Below, piece after piece: positions 1 through 9,405 of a stretch of DNA of 26,317 nucleotides. Both the position numbers and the translations under genes were made by a program. The DNA is from Asparagopsis taxiformis (taxonomy: Eukaryota; Rhodophyta; Florideophyceae; Bonnemaisoniales; Bonnemaisoniaceae), in NCBI GenBank assembly GCA_030407315.1, contig JALQPE010003291.1:1-26317 (forward strand), read 5' to 3'. The notes under the pieces were generated by a model. The model was not told where the DNA came from. It worked only from the letters and a program-made list of their open reading frames with translations, and did no database searches. Numbering within the stretch: position 1 is the stretch's first letter; each line of letters begins with the position of its first letter.

Positions 1-690
1 GCATTAGGTCATGACATGACCCACCTTGCGGCATACGAGGCAACGTGGCGGCGTGCGTGCGCTGGTGTACACTCGCGAGTGCGGGGTCTTAGGGTATTCC
101 CGTGCGCTGACCAAGGGTCTTCCACGGTCCTTTCTCGTCGACCACCATCGGAAGCCATTGAAGTTCAACTGGCGTTGAGTGGGGTGCGGGCGGTGCATCA
201 GCCTCTACCCTCCTTCGGAACTCCTATGGGAGTCGTATCGACCGAATCCAGAGGCGGGGTATTTTCCCCCGCGAGGCCACGGCCAACACGGCGTTATTGC
301 CTTGTTCGCTCGCGAGCGTTCCTTCGTCTACGGATTCGTATTCACCCTATGCGTGGTGACCCGTTTCTGCGTAGGCATCGGGGGGATTAGTGCGCAGGCG
401 GGAGTGTTGGCGCTGCGTTTTTCACGAGCAGTATCGCCGAGGCTCTGCGCGCGCAAAAAAAAAATACAACGTCCCTGAAACGTCATACGGGGGTTCTTTG
501 ACACATCATCCCGCACAACGTGTTGTGAAATATGATAATAATCCATCGATGTAAATCGCCATGAGGGAGCGCTCGAGGAATGCGTCACCGCAGCACCCAG
601 GGCTTCCCTTCGAGACGGAAGGCGAACTGGTCTATCGGTCTCTTCTACGCCTTGGCGCATTTGCGTGACCTTGACGGTACGCGTGCTGGA
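1..690 (-). pseudogene. LTR-retrotransposon gag, 3' part, with broken CCHC zinc knuckle
   Basis: On the minus strand the last codons read CLVCRKVGHVMT, then TAA, then a Cys codon at positions 3-1. That is the C-x2-C-x4-H-x4-C spacing of a retroviral-type zinc knuckle, with a stop in its last spacer. Such knuckles bind genomic RNA in Gag. Further upstream in the gene (about 660-580) a Gag-like stretch including MRQGVEET is readable, in another frame. Between these, frames are interrupted repeatedly, so this is a degraded copy. Its right limit is set by the terminal repeat that begins at 691. The likely N-terminal half is the gag fragment at 16034-17433, on the same strand at the other end of the inserted element. 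The knuckle is seen directly; the pairing of the two halves is inferred. Confidence 0.55.
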
Positions 691-1000
691 CGTCTGTGTT
701 CTCGGAAATGGACGCGGACGTCCACAACCTCTAGTACACCTAGTATTACTAGGCGGACGTCCATGTTGTCCAGTATTTTTGGATGTCCGCCTAGAACCGG
801 ACGTCCATGCGGTCTAGTACGTCTAGTATTACTAGGACGACATTCATTGTTTCTAGTACCACGGATGTCCTCCTCGGGATGGACTTCCACCATGTCTATG
901 TCCACCTAGGACGGGCGCCGGTTCAGAAATTCAAAAATTTCGACCCCAGAATATTCTGCCGCCGTGCTCGACATGGATGTCCGCATCCATCACGGCGACC
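691..1000 (+). repeat. Left terminal inverted repeat and subterminal repeats of the 15.3-kb element
   Basis: The first 34 bases (CGTCTGTGTT, then TCGGAA, then GGACGCGGACGTCCA) match the reverse complement of 15999-16033 with about three differences. CTCTAGTAC follows on both sides. Inward there are several GGACGTCC-type palindromes and two copies of CTAGTATTACTAG (about 740 and 820). I find no convincing target-site duplication. Short reading frames here are not protein-like. Confidence 0.6.
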
Positions 1001-2160
1001 ACTCTAATTTTCTTGTCGGTCGACTCCAATTTCGTCTTTAATTTTTTCATCCTCTCGCTCACACCCCCTTCCTGTTGGTGCTCACCTCCCCCGTACTGTA
1101 CCTCAAACACCCCAATACCACTCTAGCGCGCATTTTCAGCTACCTGTCCCCGCTTCCACGGTGCACACCTCCATTCCATACCTACTTTTCGCTTTACCGT
1201 ACAGATTTCGTATAACCAGTCCTCATACTACCTCAGAATAAGGAAAAACACCCTAACTCCTCGACCATGCTCTCCCCCATCACCTTTGCAACGTATTGTT
1301 CTTCAATACCCTCTCTCCTCTACCTTCAACCCCTCTCCTTCGCCCTCTCCACAAACTTCCCTGCAGCTTACTCTTCGAAAACCTCTCACTCCCATCCCGT
1401 GCCCGACCTGCTCCATCCCCTCCCTCCCTCAGCTGCTCCATGCCCCCCACGCCATCCGCATCTTAGATACCGTATACAGCACCACCACCGGCCCACACTC
1501 CCGCTCCCCCGCCGTCTCCTCAGAAACATCCTCTCTCTGAGCCACATATCAACTTGATAAGGGTTGAACCCCCCCACTTCGCACCCTTCCTCCCACTCCC
1601 CTCCCTCCCAAATACAATAACCCCCTTCTTCTCCATCACATCCCCACTCACCAGCCAGAACAGACGCCACCCCCCTCCCCCTCTTTCTCCTCACTTTCCT
1701 AAAACCCCTCCTCTCGGCGCCTTCAACCACAGCCTCCTACGGTCCCACCTAAACACCTCCTCCGCCCTCACTACCCCCAACACCCCGCAGCGTCTCTCTA
1801 ATCCCCATATATGCTCGTCAGCACTCCTCTCCGAATCACATTCCAGTCTAAACCCGCACTCCGTACATTTCCACCTCCCCCTGTACCATCCCAAGATTCC
1901 ATCCAACCCCCCCCCTACAGAACACATCCTCATACCAAAGAAGAATTTTCTTCCTCCCATACATCATCCTTAAAACCTCCATCAGCTCCATGTAAATTTC
2001 GATGTAAATATTTTCTCCACTATGCAATCTCAAACATGTATGAGCGTATGCCTTTCCGCTTTGTCAACCCTGAATATTTGTATTCATGTATTCATAAATA
2101 GGGCCACCCACATCCCTATCCCGTTCTGCAAGCTTTACAAACCACCAGACGCATACTCCA
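1001..2160. other. Long pyrimidine-rich arm, no supported gene
   Basis: The plus strand is strongly enriched in C and T over about 1.1 kb, with many CCCC, CTCC and CACC runs. Open frames are proline- and serine-rich only because of this composition, and they overlap in all frames. The opposite skew (G/T/A-rich on plus) fills 13600-15300, so the two flanks look mirror-symmetric in composition, though I could not align them base by base. Confidence 0.5.
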
Positions 2161-2189
2161 CAACTATACAACAAACACTACTCGCTATT

Positions 2190-2248
2190 TCAGACGACGC
2201 GGTACACAAGTAGCATAGGCTATGCTACTTGTGTACCGCGTTGTCTGA
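2190..2248. repeat. 29-bp perfect-type hairpin at the inner repeat end
   Basis: Bases 2190-2218 and 2220-2248 are inverted copies with one mismatch, around a single central G at 2219 (arm begins CTATGCTACTTGTGTACCGC read outward). The matching right end near 13060-13110 has only one arm. The extra arm may be a scar of end joining or a transposition intermediate. Confidence 0.7.
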
Positions 2249-2382
2249 GACTGAGTCTCAACCTTCCGTGACGCCTTCCCTGATGCGTACAAGTGCGAAA
2301 CACGTCTAGACGTATATCAGAAGTGAGTGCGGGAATTTTCGGCACAGGAGATGCTGGGCCACCAAATTGATTTTTCGGAAAT

Positions 2383-2450
2383 TTTAGAATTTCTGGGCTG
2401 GCCAGCAACGCAATCGAGCTGGACATCCACCGGACGTCCATTTCAGGTTG
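2383..2450 (+). repeat. Partial palindromic module, left end
   Basis: This holds the inner end of the repeated module: TTCTGGGCTGGCCAGCAA, then GAGCTGGACATCCACCGG and ACGTCCATTTCAGGTT. It belongs to the same family as the copies at 2664, 7431, 7928, 8425, 11345 and 12374. It is followed by a linker (2450-2660) that is also shared between copies, including the GCTTACAGAAGCCAG and CCGTTGTGGCCA blocks. Confidence 0.6.
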
Positions 2451-2663
2451 GTCGTGAGAGAGTGAGGCGGGACCATGATGGAACAAGGACCAAGACCTGT
2501 CCCTGGCGTATTGAGCCTGAAATCGACCCGTCGTGAGACGCCATTTAGCCTTACAGTTAGTGCTTACAGAAGCCAGTGACAACCCCACTCGGGCGGCGGG
2601 GCGGTTTCCTGGGGCCGTTGTGGCCAAATTAGACACCTGATTTGAATTAAAATTTGGGCTATT

Positions 2664-2838
2664 CTCAAAAACATGCACATGTGAACATGTTTTTTGAGAT
2701 GGGGGTGTGCCGTACGGCACAATCGACCGCCCAAATCGATGTTTTTTTGCAATATTTTTTTGTGCCCGAAATTGTAGAATTTCTGGGCTGGCCAGCAATG
2801 CATCTGAGCTGGACATCCACGGACGTCCATTTCAGGTT
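2664..2838 (+). repeat. Palindromic module copy 1 (direct)
   Basis: In order, it has a 12-bp stem (CTCAAAAACATG ... CATGTTTTTTGAG), the perfect 14-bp palindrome GTGCCGTACGGCAC at 2707-2720, the block CGACCGCCCAAATCGATG, then the GGGCTGGCCAGCAATG and GGACGTCCATTTCAGGTT end. Overlapping reading frames here are shadows of the repeat. Confidence 0.75.
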
Positions 2839-2839
2839 G

Positions 2840-3112
2840 ATCGTGTATCGTGCACGTCCACACATTACCGGAAGCAAGTAGGCGATGAAGCACGTACATA
2901 CCCAATTGTTCTGCTATTTCTAGCATAGACCATCGAGTCTAGAGATGTGAGGGAATCGTCCTGGAAATCATGCTCCAACCCACGAGGGAATGGACAATCT
3001 AGTTTGAAAGCATGGAACGGAGTACATTATACTAGGTTCATAGATTGGAAGTGATAAAGGAGATGATTATATTCTCGATAATTGTTTACCAAAGTAGTAG
3101 TTGTTAAGCTAT
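2840..3112. other. Spacer between module copy 1 and the dioxygenase-like gene
   Basis: No reading frame or repeat is supported here. It lies just 3' of the minus-strand cargo gene, so it would hold that gene's 3' untranslated region and terminator. I see no clear polyadenylation signal on the minus strand. Confidence 0.4.
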
Positions 3113-4900
3113 CTAGCCGTCGGAAAATTCTTCTTCGTCTTCGTCCTCACTATATTCAGGATCTCCCGGCAGAATAGGCGTTATCGGCAACTGTGGAGTT
3201 GATCTGCTCAAGATGAATTTTTGACCCGGTGTGAGGGTTCTCTTCTGGGAGCTTCTGTCGTCTTCATCCGCATGATTCCGAGTTGCCCTGTCTTCGGCCT
3301 ACGATCTTTCTTGACCGGGATGGGAACAACTGTCTTGTGGCGAACATTGACAGGTGCCGGTTGACTTTGCCTGGCAGACCGGCGCGGAGCATTGGGATTA
3401 CTTCTTCTTCGAATCCCAACGCCTGATGAAACCAAACGAAACATTGTCGGGAATCGGATACGACGCATTCCTGAAATACGTGTGATACCTCGTTGTCGTG
3501 TGTGACACAACTCTGTCGACATGCCCTGCCCCGGCATGTTGTACATGGCCGTGACCGATGAAGACTGAACGTGGCGGAACGATTACCTTCTTCAGCTTCA
3601 TCGTCTTGGCGTACATATCTAATTCCAGCGCTTTGGAAAAGACGTACTTGTGGGACCCTGGACACACCCAGATAGGGAATGGGTCATCTCCGTTGGCAAT
3701 AACAAAGTAACCCGGAAGTTGATCTTTGCGGTCGCGAGGAGGAACAGGGAAATCATTGTGTGGGACCTGCCGAGGACACCCCTTTCCCGTTATCAAAAAC
3801 CGTCCCCCAGATGCCGGCATGACAAGTTTTTTCTCCCGGTAAACCGCACTCCTCCAGCCCTATCAGCCGGACAGGATTCCCAACCACACATCCAGCAGGG
3901 CTCGCCGCGTCACAAACTTGAACCGGTCGATATGCGTCTCATCGTTCTCGGCATAGTCAACCAGGCAGTGGCGCGTAGACGTGAAGCGAGCCCTCCCCTC
4001 ATTCCGGTTCTTCTCATCTGTTTCATCGTCCCCCGTATTGACAATGGGACTCCACAGCTGCCGGTTCCCAGGGTCCTTGTGCACCTCCTCCCCCTCCCAT
4101 GTTCCCAAGAAGTACCGAAACAATTCCTGGTTAGGAATTTCTTCCATGAGACCCAAGTCAAATGGGAACTTGTCCGACGCATCGAGGTAGCTTACATCCG
4201 CGAAATTGTGCATCACCGTATACCCTCGCTCGTTGATTTCCGTTCGGCAATTGTGGAAGTACGCCATACCAGTGCCGGCCTCATACGAATCCTTCCAGCT
4301 TGTAGACATTCGCGCAACCTGGCGAAGTCCAGCCTCGAGGGTAGAAACGTCGATGTAGGCTCACACATCGCCTTGGCAGCCATCTTCCACGCTGCGAAAA
4401 ACATCGGATAGATGGTGTCGATCTCGAAAACAAGATGACGAGCCCGATGTTGTTCCGGAATATGCAGCCCCTCAAACACAGGGTCCATCGCCACTTGCTT
4501 CAAATACCTCACCTCTCTGCCCTCCTCATCGATTTCCACACTCTCCAATAACAACCTGAGCTCAATCGGGGGCAGACAGCCAACCCTCACCGATGCGATG
4601 ACGTCCGCGGGACGCTGCGCCAGATGATGCCCTTCAGCTCGGTCTTTGACTTCGAAATCGTCGGAGAAGATGGCATCGGTCGTCGAACAGGAGGTCGTGT
4701 TCAGAAGGAGAGTCACGAACGATGTAACCGTCTTCATCGACTTCCACTCCTTCCGGAACAGTGAATGTAATTGTCACTTCGCGGACCCCCTTGCTTTCGA
4801 CTTGGCCCTCGTCTGCACTGTTTTGTCTTCCTCGTCCGAAACGTTATGGACAGATTCTTGGTTGGAGGGAGTCGCACCAGCACGTTGGTTATCTTGGGGG
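3113..4900 (-). pseudogene. 2-oxoglutarate/Fe(II) dioxygenase-like (PhyH-type) protein, broken
   Basis: The best part is 3398-3820. It reads PHNDF (His and Asp codons at 3760-3752), then GYFVIANG and WVCPGSHKYVF, then VQHAGAGH (His at about 3538) and RYHTYF (Arg at about 3490). This H-x-D...H...R layout with a W-x-PGSH block is that of phytanoyl-CoA-hydroxylase-like oxygenases, which use Fe(II) and 2-oxoglutarate. Upstream, in the same frame (3863-4309), lies a plausible N-terminal part (ERGYTVMHNFADV), separated by two adjacent stops, TGA TAG, at 3865-3860. Further upstream, frames at 4310-4737 and 4660-4800 (EVTITFTVPEGVEVDEDGY) continue after shifts near 4310, 4660 and 4790. The protein seems to end in an acidic tail (SEDEDEEEFSDG) at a TAG at 3113-3115, after another shift. 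The Fe-binding residues survive, but the frame is broken at least five times. The substrate is unknown; similar folds act on small molecules, protein side chains or nucleobases. Confidence 0.55.
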
Positions 4901-4949
4901 ACAATCTCAACGGCAGAATCGGGGGAACGGGCGGAGTCTTCGTCACCTC

Positions 4950-5232
4950 ATCACCGGAAGCAGTGGCTTGTTGTTGATCGGGGGTTTATCAACAACGGCC
5001 TGTTCTTCTTCCCCGGCGGATTGTTGTACCACAACCGGCTCTTCTTCCTCGAGGCGTGTGCTCCCGTCGAGCGAAGTCGCTGTGAACGGCGGCGGATGCC
5101 ATGCGAAGCAGGCTCATGTTCGACATTCCGCTGCTTCTTGTGAGTGAGTCTCACATTGGCAGCAGAAGGGCGGCGTTTGCGTCGAGCCTTAGTCTTCTTC
5201 TTCAATGTCGGATTGAAAAACTCTTTCAAGTT
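4950..5232 (-). pseudogene. Basic linker reading frame between ParB-like and dioxygenase-like parts
   Basis: Just after the ParB-like frame ends (5189), a second minus-strand frame reads LKKKTKARRKRRPSAANVR and then RRRSQRLRS, clusters typical of nuclear localization signals. A single-base frame change near 5200 would join it to the ParB-like protein; the ParB frame itself becomes EEED then stop over the same bases. The next readable piece downstream, SDEEDKTVQTRAKSKARG (about 4800-4850), looks like an acidic/basic linker leading into the dioxygenase-like part. This suggests one long fused gene, but a normal stop at 5189 followed by a second gene is also possible. Confidence 0.4.
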
Positions 5233-7176
5233 CGTTTTCCAAATCCTGTAAACGCGTGGCTCTCCGTCGCATTCGAACCTCACTGCTCCGGTCGTCCCCT
5301 CTATACATTGCAATGGCATTGGTGAGATGCCATTGCAACTCCTTCGGCTGCTTAACCGACCCAATTGCCATCTCTGTGCTCAGAAATGACTTGCGCATAA
5401 TACTCTTTGGGCGCCCAAACGCAGCGTACAGAGAATTTGCTATTGCAGTCACGCGACGGACGTATGTATAGAAGTCGTTCACGTCAAAGCGTCCATCCGG
5501 ACGTCCACCATGAGCAGGGTTCAAGTACTCCGAAAGACCACGCAAGACGAAGACAAAGTTTTCTTCCAGCAACTCGCGCACTATCTTGTGGTCCAGGTGC
5601 GTTATCCCAATCTCGTTGCGGCGCTCGGAATTGTTCAGCTCACGCAACACTTCGTCGAGAACAGGATGCTTCAGCGTTGCTATAGCCAAACGCGTCCACC
5701 GCCGGGCCGTGTTCGTTGAATTCATCATCCCCATGAACTGCGCCTCGAACAATGTTCGGATGACATCAGACTCACGCAAGTCGCCAGCGTTTTCCACGTT
5801 ATTTGCAACAGCAATCGTACGGATGAACTGCTGGATGGACGACAAGATTCGAACCAGGGAGCGCTCCGTCAGTTGCGTCCCAGTCGTATGGTTCGACTCT
5901 GCACTCTTGTGGATGATCTCATGAGGCTGAAGATCACTGTCGTCCTTGCGGCGAAGGTAGTACACATCCAGAGGCTGAGTAACCCAGCGCAAGCGGTTTG
6001 CGTCCTGTGGCAGCTTGGTTCTGTGCATACGGGTGAGGCGCGTGAAGTCATCGGCAATGCTATGCATAGCATTGAGACGATGCAGTCCGTCGATCACGGT
6101 CACGTTCGCATTGGCATGGAATTTGCCATTCTGGAACAGACGCGTGTCGGCGGGCAGATGCGTGTTCTGCGACCTCAGCACCGTCACAGTGATACGCGAA
6201 GAGCTCACATACCCCACAGCCAACATATTGTTGCGCAGGTCCTCCACGTGGTCTTCTTTCACATCCCGAAGGGTCACGGCCGGTTCCACTAGCTGCCTCA
6301 CCAACACAGTCGCTCCTTCTCCGACGTAATCCGACGTCACAAACTTGGGCACCGTAATTTGCGTCCCCTGCTGCTCACGAATGCTCTCCGCCACCTCCGG
6401 TTCGTCGTCCACTCGGTTACGTCCTGCGTAGTAGCTTCGGTGACGTTGGAGCGAGCAGGGTGCTTCGTGCCTCCACTGGAGGGTCTTGCAGAGCGAGCAG
6501 GGCGCTTCGTGCCTCCCGAAACCGGGACGGAGCGTGCTGGATGCTTCGTACCCCCCGAACCAGTGATTTCGCCTGCCGGACCGGTACTGGGCATCCGTCC
6601 CGAGCTGGCCTGGTTCGTCGCTGCGTTGAAGTTTGACGCTGCAGCAGGGGTACAAATGTCGCTAGAGCCATCCTCCGCAGCGGGGCGCATCATCCGAGTA
6701 TCCCAAGGGTAAAACGCCGCGGCGTATGCTCCACCCATCGTCTCCGGTGGTCCCTCGGCGCCATCAAACATGTACGGGAACGGGAGGTCCTTGAACTTGT
6801 CCTTAGTCGCAATGTTGCGCACGACGATATAGTCCGCCTCGTCGGTTTCCGGCAGCTGGTGGTTGTGCAGCGTGCGCGGAAGGCCAACATCGCCACCAGC
6901 AGTGCTCACCGAAGCCGTCCCAATATGCACAGCCGCACCGTCCACGTCCGCAAACAAATTGACATCGACGCCGCGCTTGAGAGTCCGCGCGACTCCGCTG
7001 ACGCGCTCACTTGATCGCCGCAAACCGTTGAAAACAAACTGCTGAAATGCGTATCCGCCATGGTTGTTGAGTTGGAAAGGAAAAGAGATGGTTGACGTTG
7101 ACGTATTGGAGTGATGTGGATGGTATGTTTCACGTTGAAGAATGGTCGTGAACGCCAATCGCTGGAAATATAACAC
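5189..7176 (-). pseudogene. ParB-like (ParB/Srx fold) domain protein, one frameshift
   Basis: The 3' frame (to 5189) carries a ParB N-terminal-type domain. VRQLVEPAVTLRDVKEDHVE and LRNNMLAVGYV are followed by VIDGLHRLNAM at 6065-6097, the D-G-x-H-R signature that binds and hydrolyses CTP or acts as nuclease in this fold. A KSAESNHTTGTQLTERSL region then resembles the segment that follows it in chromosome-partition ParB proteins. The C-terminal half (about residues 280-480) is helical-looking with no family I recognise. The 5' part (7176 to about 6440) is in another frame: a possible structured start (GVDVNLFADVDGAAVHIG), then three GGTK(H/R)PARS repeats. The two frames overlap and must be joined by a shift between about 6445 and 6400, so the gene is either damaged or mis-sequenced there. 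The start at 7176 is only the first ATG of the frame; an exon upstream is possible. ParB-fold proteins are normally bacterial or plasmid partition factors; here the gene lies inside a eukaryotic mobile element. Confidence 0.6.
6445..6555 (-). repeat. Three GGTKxPARS coding repeats
   Basis: Three copies of a nine-residue unit, GGTK(H/R)PARS, are encoded in tandem with short spacers (residues about 208-243 of the 5' frame), just before the ParB-like domain. They look like a flexible basic linker. DNA-level similarity between copies makes this spot a likely source of the nearby frameshift. Confidence 0.7.
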
Positions 7177-7403
7177 AATACAACCGAAATTTTGTTAGGT
7201 ACACACCTATCGTGACCGCTGGAATGCAAGAGAGGCAATCGAGATGTGAGTGTCCGTTCGGAACGGGCCCGAGTCGGGCTCTCGAAACCTGACGAGGTGG
7301 CGTGAAGCAGGCAGTGTCCTTGATGTGTAATGTGTTAAAATTACAGCTGTCAAGCTAGGCGGGTTTTGGGCGGCTGCGAGCACCCCTTTATCCGGGGAAC
7401 ACC
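7177..7403. other. Upstream region of the ParB-like gene
   Basis: No gene is supported. On the minus strand there is a GTGTGTACCTAAC...TATATTTCCAG stretch (about 7155-7206) that could be a short intron, but the frame it would give does not match the main reading frame. A promoter for the minus-strand cargo should lie here; I see no clear element. Confidence 0.3.
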
Positions 7404-7430
7404 CTGATTTGAGTTAAAATTTGGGCTATT

Positions 7431-7604
7431 CTCAAAAACATGCACATGTGAACATGTTTTTGAGATGGGGGTGTGCCGTACGGCACAATCGACCGCCCCA
7501 AATCGTTGATTTTTGCAAGATTTTTTGTGCCCGAAAGTTTAGAATTTCTGGGCTGGCCAGCAATGCATCTGAGCTGGACATCCACCGGACGTCCAATTCA
7601 GGTT
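7431..7604 (+). repeat. Palindromic module copy 2 (direct)
   Basis: This is the same module as at 2664, with GTGCCGTACGGCAC at 7473-7486 and the same CTCAAAAACATG stem and GGACGTCC end. It is followed by a linker to 7905 containing the shared GCTTACAGAAGCCAG and CCGTTGTGGCCA blocks. Confidence 0.75.
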
Positions 7605-7927
7605 AGTCGTGTGCTGCCTACATCGACGCATTGCAGAAACTAAGCCAGCGGGCTCACTACTAATACAAAGTGCACGGAATATGAGTAACGTGATGGGTGA
7701 GTAGTGTTTGTGTTGAGGGAGTAAGGCGGGACCATTATGAAACACGGAAGAAGATTTCTCCCTAGCATAACTTAGGCTTAAAGCCTGGAATCGACCCATC
7801 TTTCGGCGCCATTTAGCCTTACAGTTAGTGCTTACAGAAGCCAGGATGGCCCCACCGGGGCGGCGGCCGGTGCCTGGGCCGTTGTGGCCAATTAGACACC
7901 CTGATTTGAATTAAAATTTGGGCTATT

Positions 7928-8100
7928 CTCAAAAACATGCACATGTGAACATGTTTTTGAGATGGGGGTGTGCCGTACGGCACAATCGACCCGCCCAAAT
8001 CGTTGATTTTTCACAATTTTTTCTGCCCGAAATTTTAGAATTTCTGGGCTAGCCAGCAATGTAATTAAGCCGGACATCCACCAGACGTCCATTCTGGGTT
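7928..8100 (+). repeat. Palindromic module copy 3 (direct)
   Basis: The stem starts at 7928, GTGCCGTACGGCAC lies at 7970-7983, and the GGACATCCACCAGACGTCC end is at about 8071-8090. The linker that follows (8101-8420) is nearly identical to the reverse complement of 12550-12870. Confidence 0.75.
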
Positions 8101-8600
8101 GTTCGTGTGCTGCTCACATCCACGCATTACAGCAACCACGCAGGCGGCCCCTGCTCATACGAAGTGCACGTAGTATGTGCAGCACGATGGATGAGTAGTG
8201 TTTGTCGTGAGAAAGTGGGGTGGGAGCATGTCGAAACAAGGACCAAAACTTTGCCCTGGCGTATTGAGCCTGAGCCTGGAATCGATCCTTCGTGAGATGT
8301 GGCTTTGCTTACAGTTGATGCTTACAGAAGCCAGCGATGGCCCCGCTCGGGGCGTCGGATGGCTTCTTCTGGGGCCGTTGTGGCCAGATTAGACACCTTG
8401 ATTTGAGTTGAATTTTGAGCCATTCTCAAAAACATGCACATGTGAACATGTTTTTGAGATGGGGGTGTGCCGTACGGCACTTTCGACCGCCCAAATCGAT
8501 GTATTTTTGCATTTTTTTTCTGACTGAAATTTTAGAATTTCTGGGCTCGCCAGCAATGCAATTGCGCTGGTCATTCATCGGACGTCTATATGTGCTCAAG
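8030..8600 (+). repeat. Near-identical inverted repeat, left arm
   Basis: About 570 bp match the reverse complement of 12370-12960 with very few differences. One frame of 64 codons is translated identically from both arms (8198-8392 plus, 12580-12774 minus). Such identity is much higher than between other module copies, which points to recent duplication, gene conversion or a younger inner element. Confidence 0.75.
8425..8592 (+). repeat. Palindromic module copy 4 (direct, shortened end)
   Basis: The stem starts at 8425 and GTGCCGTACGGCAC is at 8467-8480. The terminal GGACGTCC is altered to GGACGTCT at about 8580. It forms the inner part of the left arm of the near-identical inverted repeat. 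Confidence 0.7.
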
Positions 8601-8749
8601 CGATTGCTGTCTGCTTCAAATACTTGAGACATTATTGCCCCACACGACATAAAGTCCCCCAACATGCGACGCCCATCAAACATAAACAATTTCATCCTCT
8701 TACTACATTCTAGTCGCACACATACATCCATCTCCAAAAAAAAATGTCA

Positions 8750-9405
8750 TTTAAACACCACCAGTTCCGCTTCATCGTACGCCAATACCGCCCAGTCGCC
8801 CAGCAGACAAGCTAGCCGTGCAGAAAATAAGCACCGCCATCTACGACGGAAACGACTGGATCTCATCATCGCTCTCAGCATTTCCAACAAGCCCAACATG
8901 TTTCCCCTACGTCACCCTCCAAAACGATACCATTGTATACTTCTGCATTCTCCGTCAATTGCATTCATTCAATCTGCGCAATGAATTCTTCAATCTCGAA
9001 GCCGGCCGGGTTTTCTGCCTATCCTGCAATAATGGCATTGGAGAAAGTTCTCTAGCAATGGCCACTAAAGCCTTGATGCAACTACACGGTGCTGATTGCT
9101 TCTATCGCTTCCTCAAATCTGTCGACATTTACAACATACCATCCATCCGACACATTTCCAAACTAACTAGACTGTTCATTGACAAACTCGTGTGTAGCCC
9201 CATTAGACCACTCACCACTGGTATCTGCTGAGTCACCGCGCACTGCCCTGGTGCTCCTCCTGAATTCGCTGGGCTGTCTCAATACATTCCGTACTATGCC
9301 TATGAAGCAGTCCCGTTATGGATCAGCGTTTTGCGTGTTCAGCACATCATCCCCACGTTACCAGAGCTGCAATTTCTCAGCGGTACGGGTATCATCAATC
9401 CTTAG
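8750..9405 (+). pseudogene. Unknown protein, family copy 1, with in-frame TGA
   Basis: A plus-strand frame is open from about 8752 with no ATG; the first internal start-like codon is GTG at 8818. It reads ISTAIYDGNDWISSS, then FPYVTLQNDTIVYFCIL, FNLEAGRVFCLSCNNGIGES and RHISKLTRLFIDKL. A TGA at 9229-9231 interrupts it, yet the same frame continues with protein-like sequence (PPEFAGLSQYIPYYAYEAV, TLPELQFLSGTGIINP) to a TAG at 9403-9405. The total is about 195 codons. The IYDGN motif recurs in a second copy at about 10400. I do not recognise the family. The lack of a start suggests a missing exon or decay; the TGA could be decay or recoding. Confidence 0.45.

Larger units (their letters stand above)
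2163..2640 (+). repeat. Inner inverted repeat, left copy
   Basis: From ACTATACAACAAAC at 2163 the sequence matches the reverse complement of the region ending at 13122. Shared blocks include CTACTCGCTAT, CAGACGACGCGG, GACGTATATCAGAA, GATG(C/A)TGGGCCACCAAATTGA and TTTCTGGGCTGGCCAGCAA. The left copy has one extra insertion, a second reversed copy of its first 29 bases, giving a hairpin. The inner portion (2383-2640) is shared with the repeated modules elsewhere in the element. Confidence 0.65.

Noticed and set aside
328..478. Plus-strand frames at the left edge
   Set aside because: They oppose the minus-strand gag remnant with its zinc knuckle and show no motif.
1267..1973. Overlapping plus-strand frames rich in Pro and Ser
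   Set aside because: They arise from the C/T-rich composition; all frames look alike and none has a motif.
5189..7176. A bacterial ParABS partition system
   Set aside because: No ParA-type ATPase is visible, and the surroundings (LTR elements, splice-like signals) are eukaryotic.
8198..8392. 64-codon frame, identical in both inverted arms (also 12580-12774)
   Set aside because: Identity follows from the DNA repeat; the frame crosses non-coding module linker and has no coding features.
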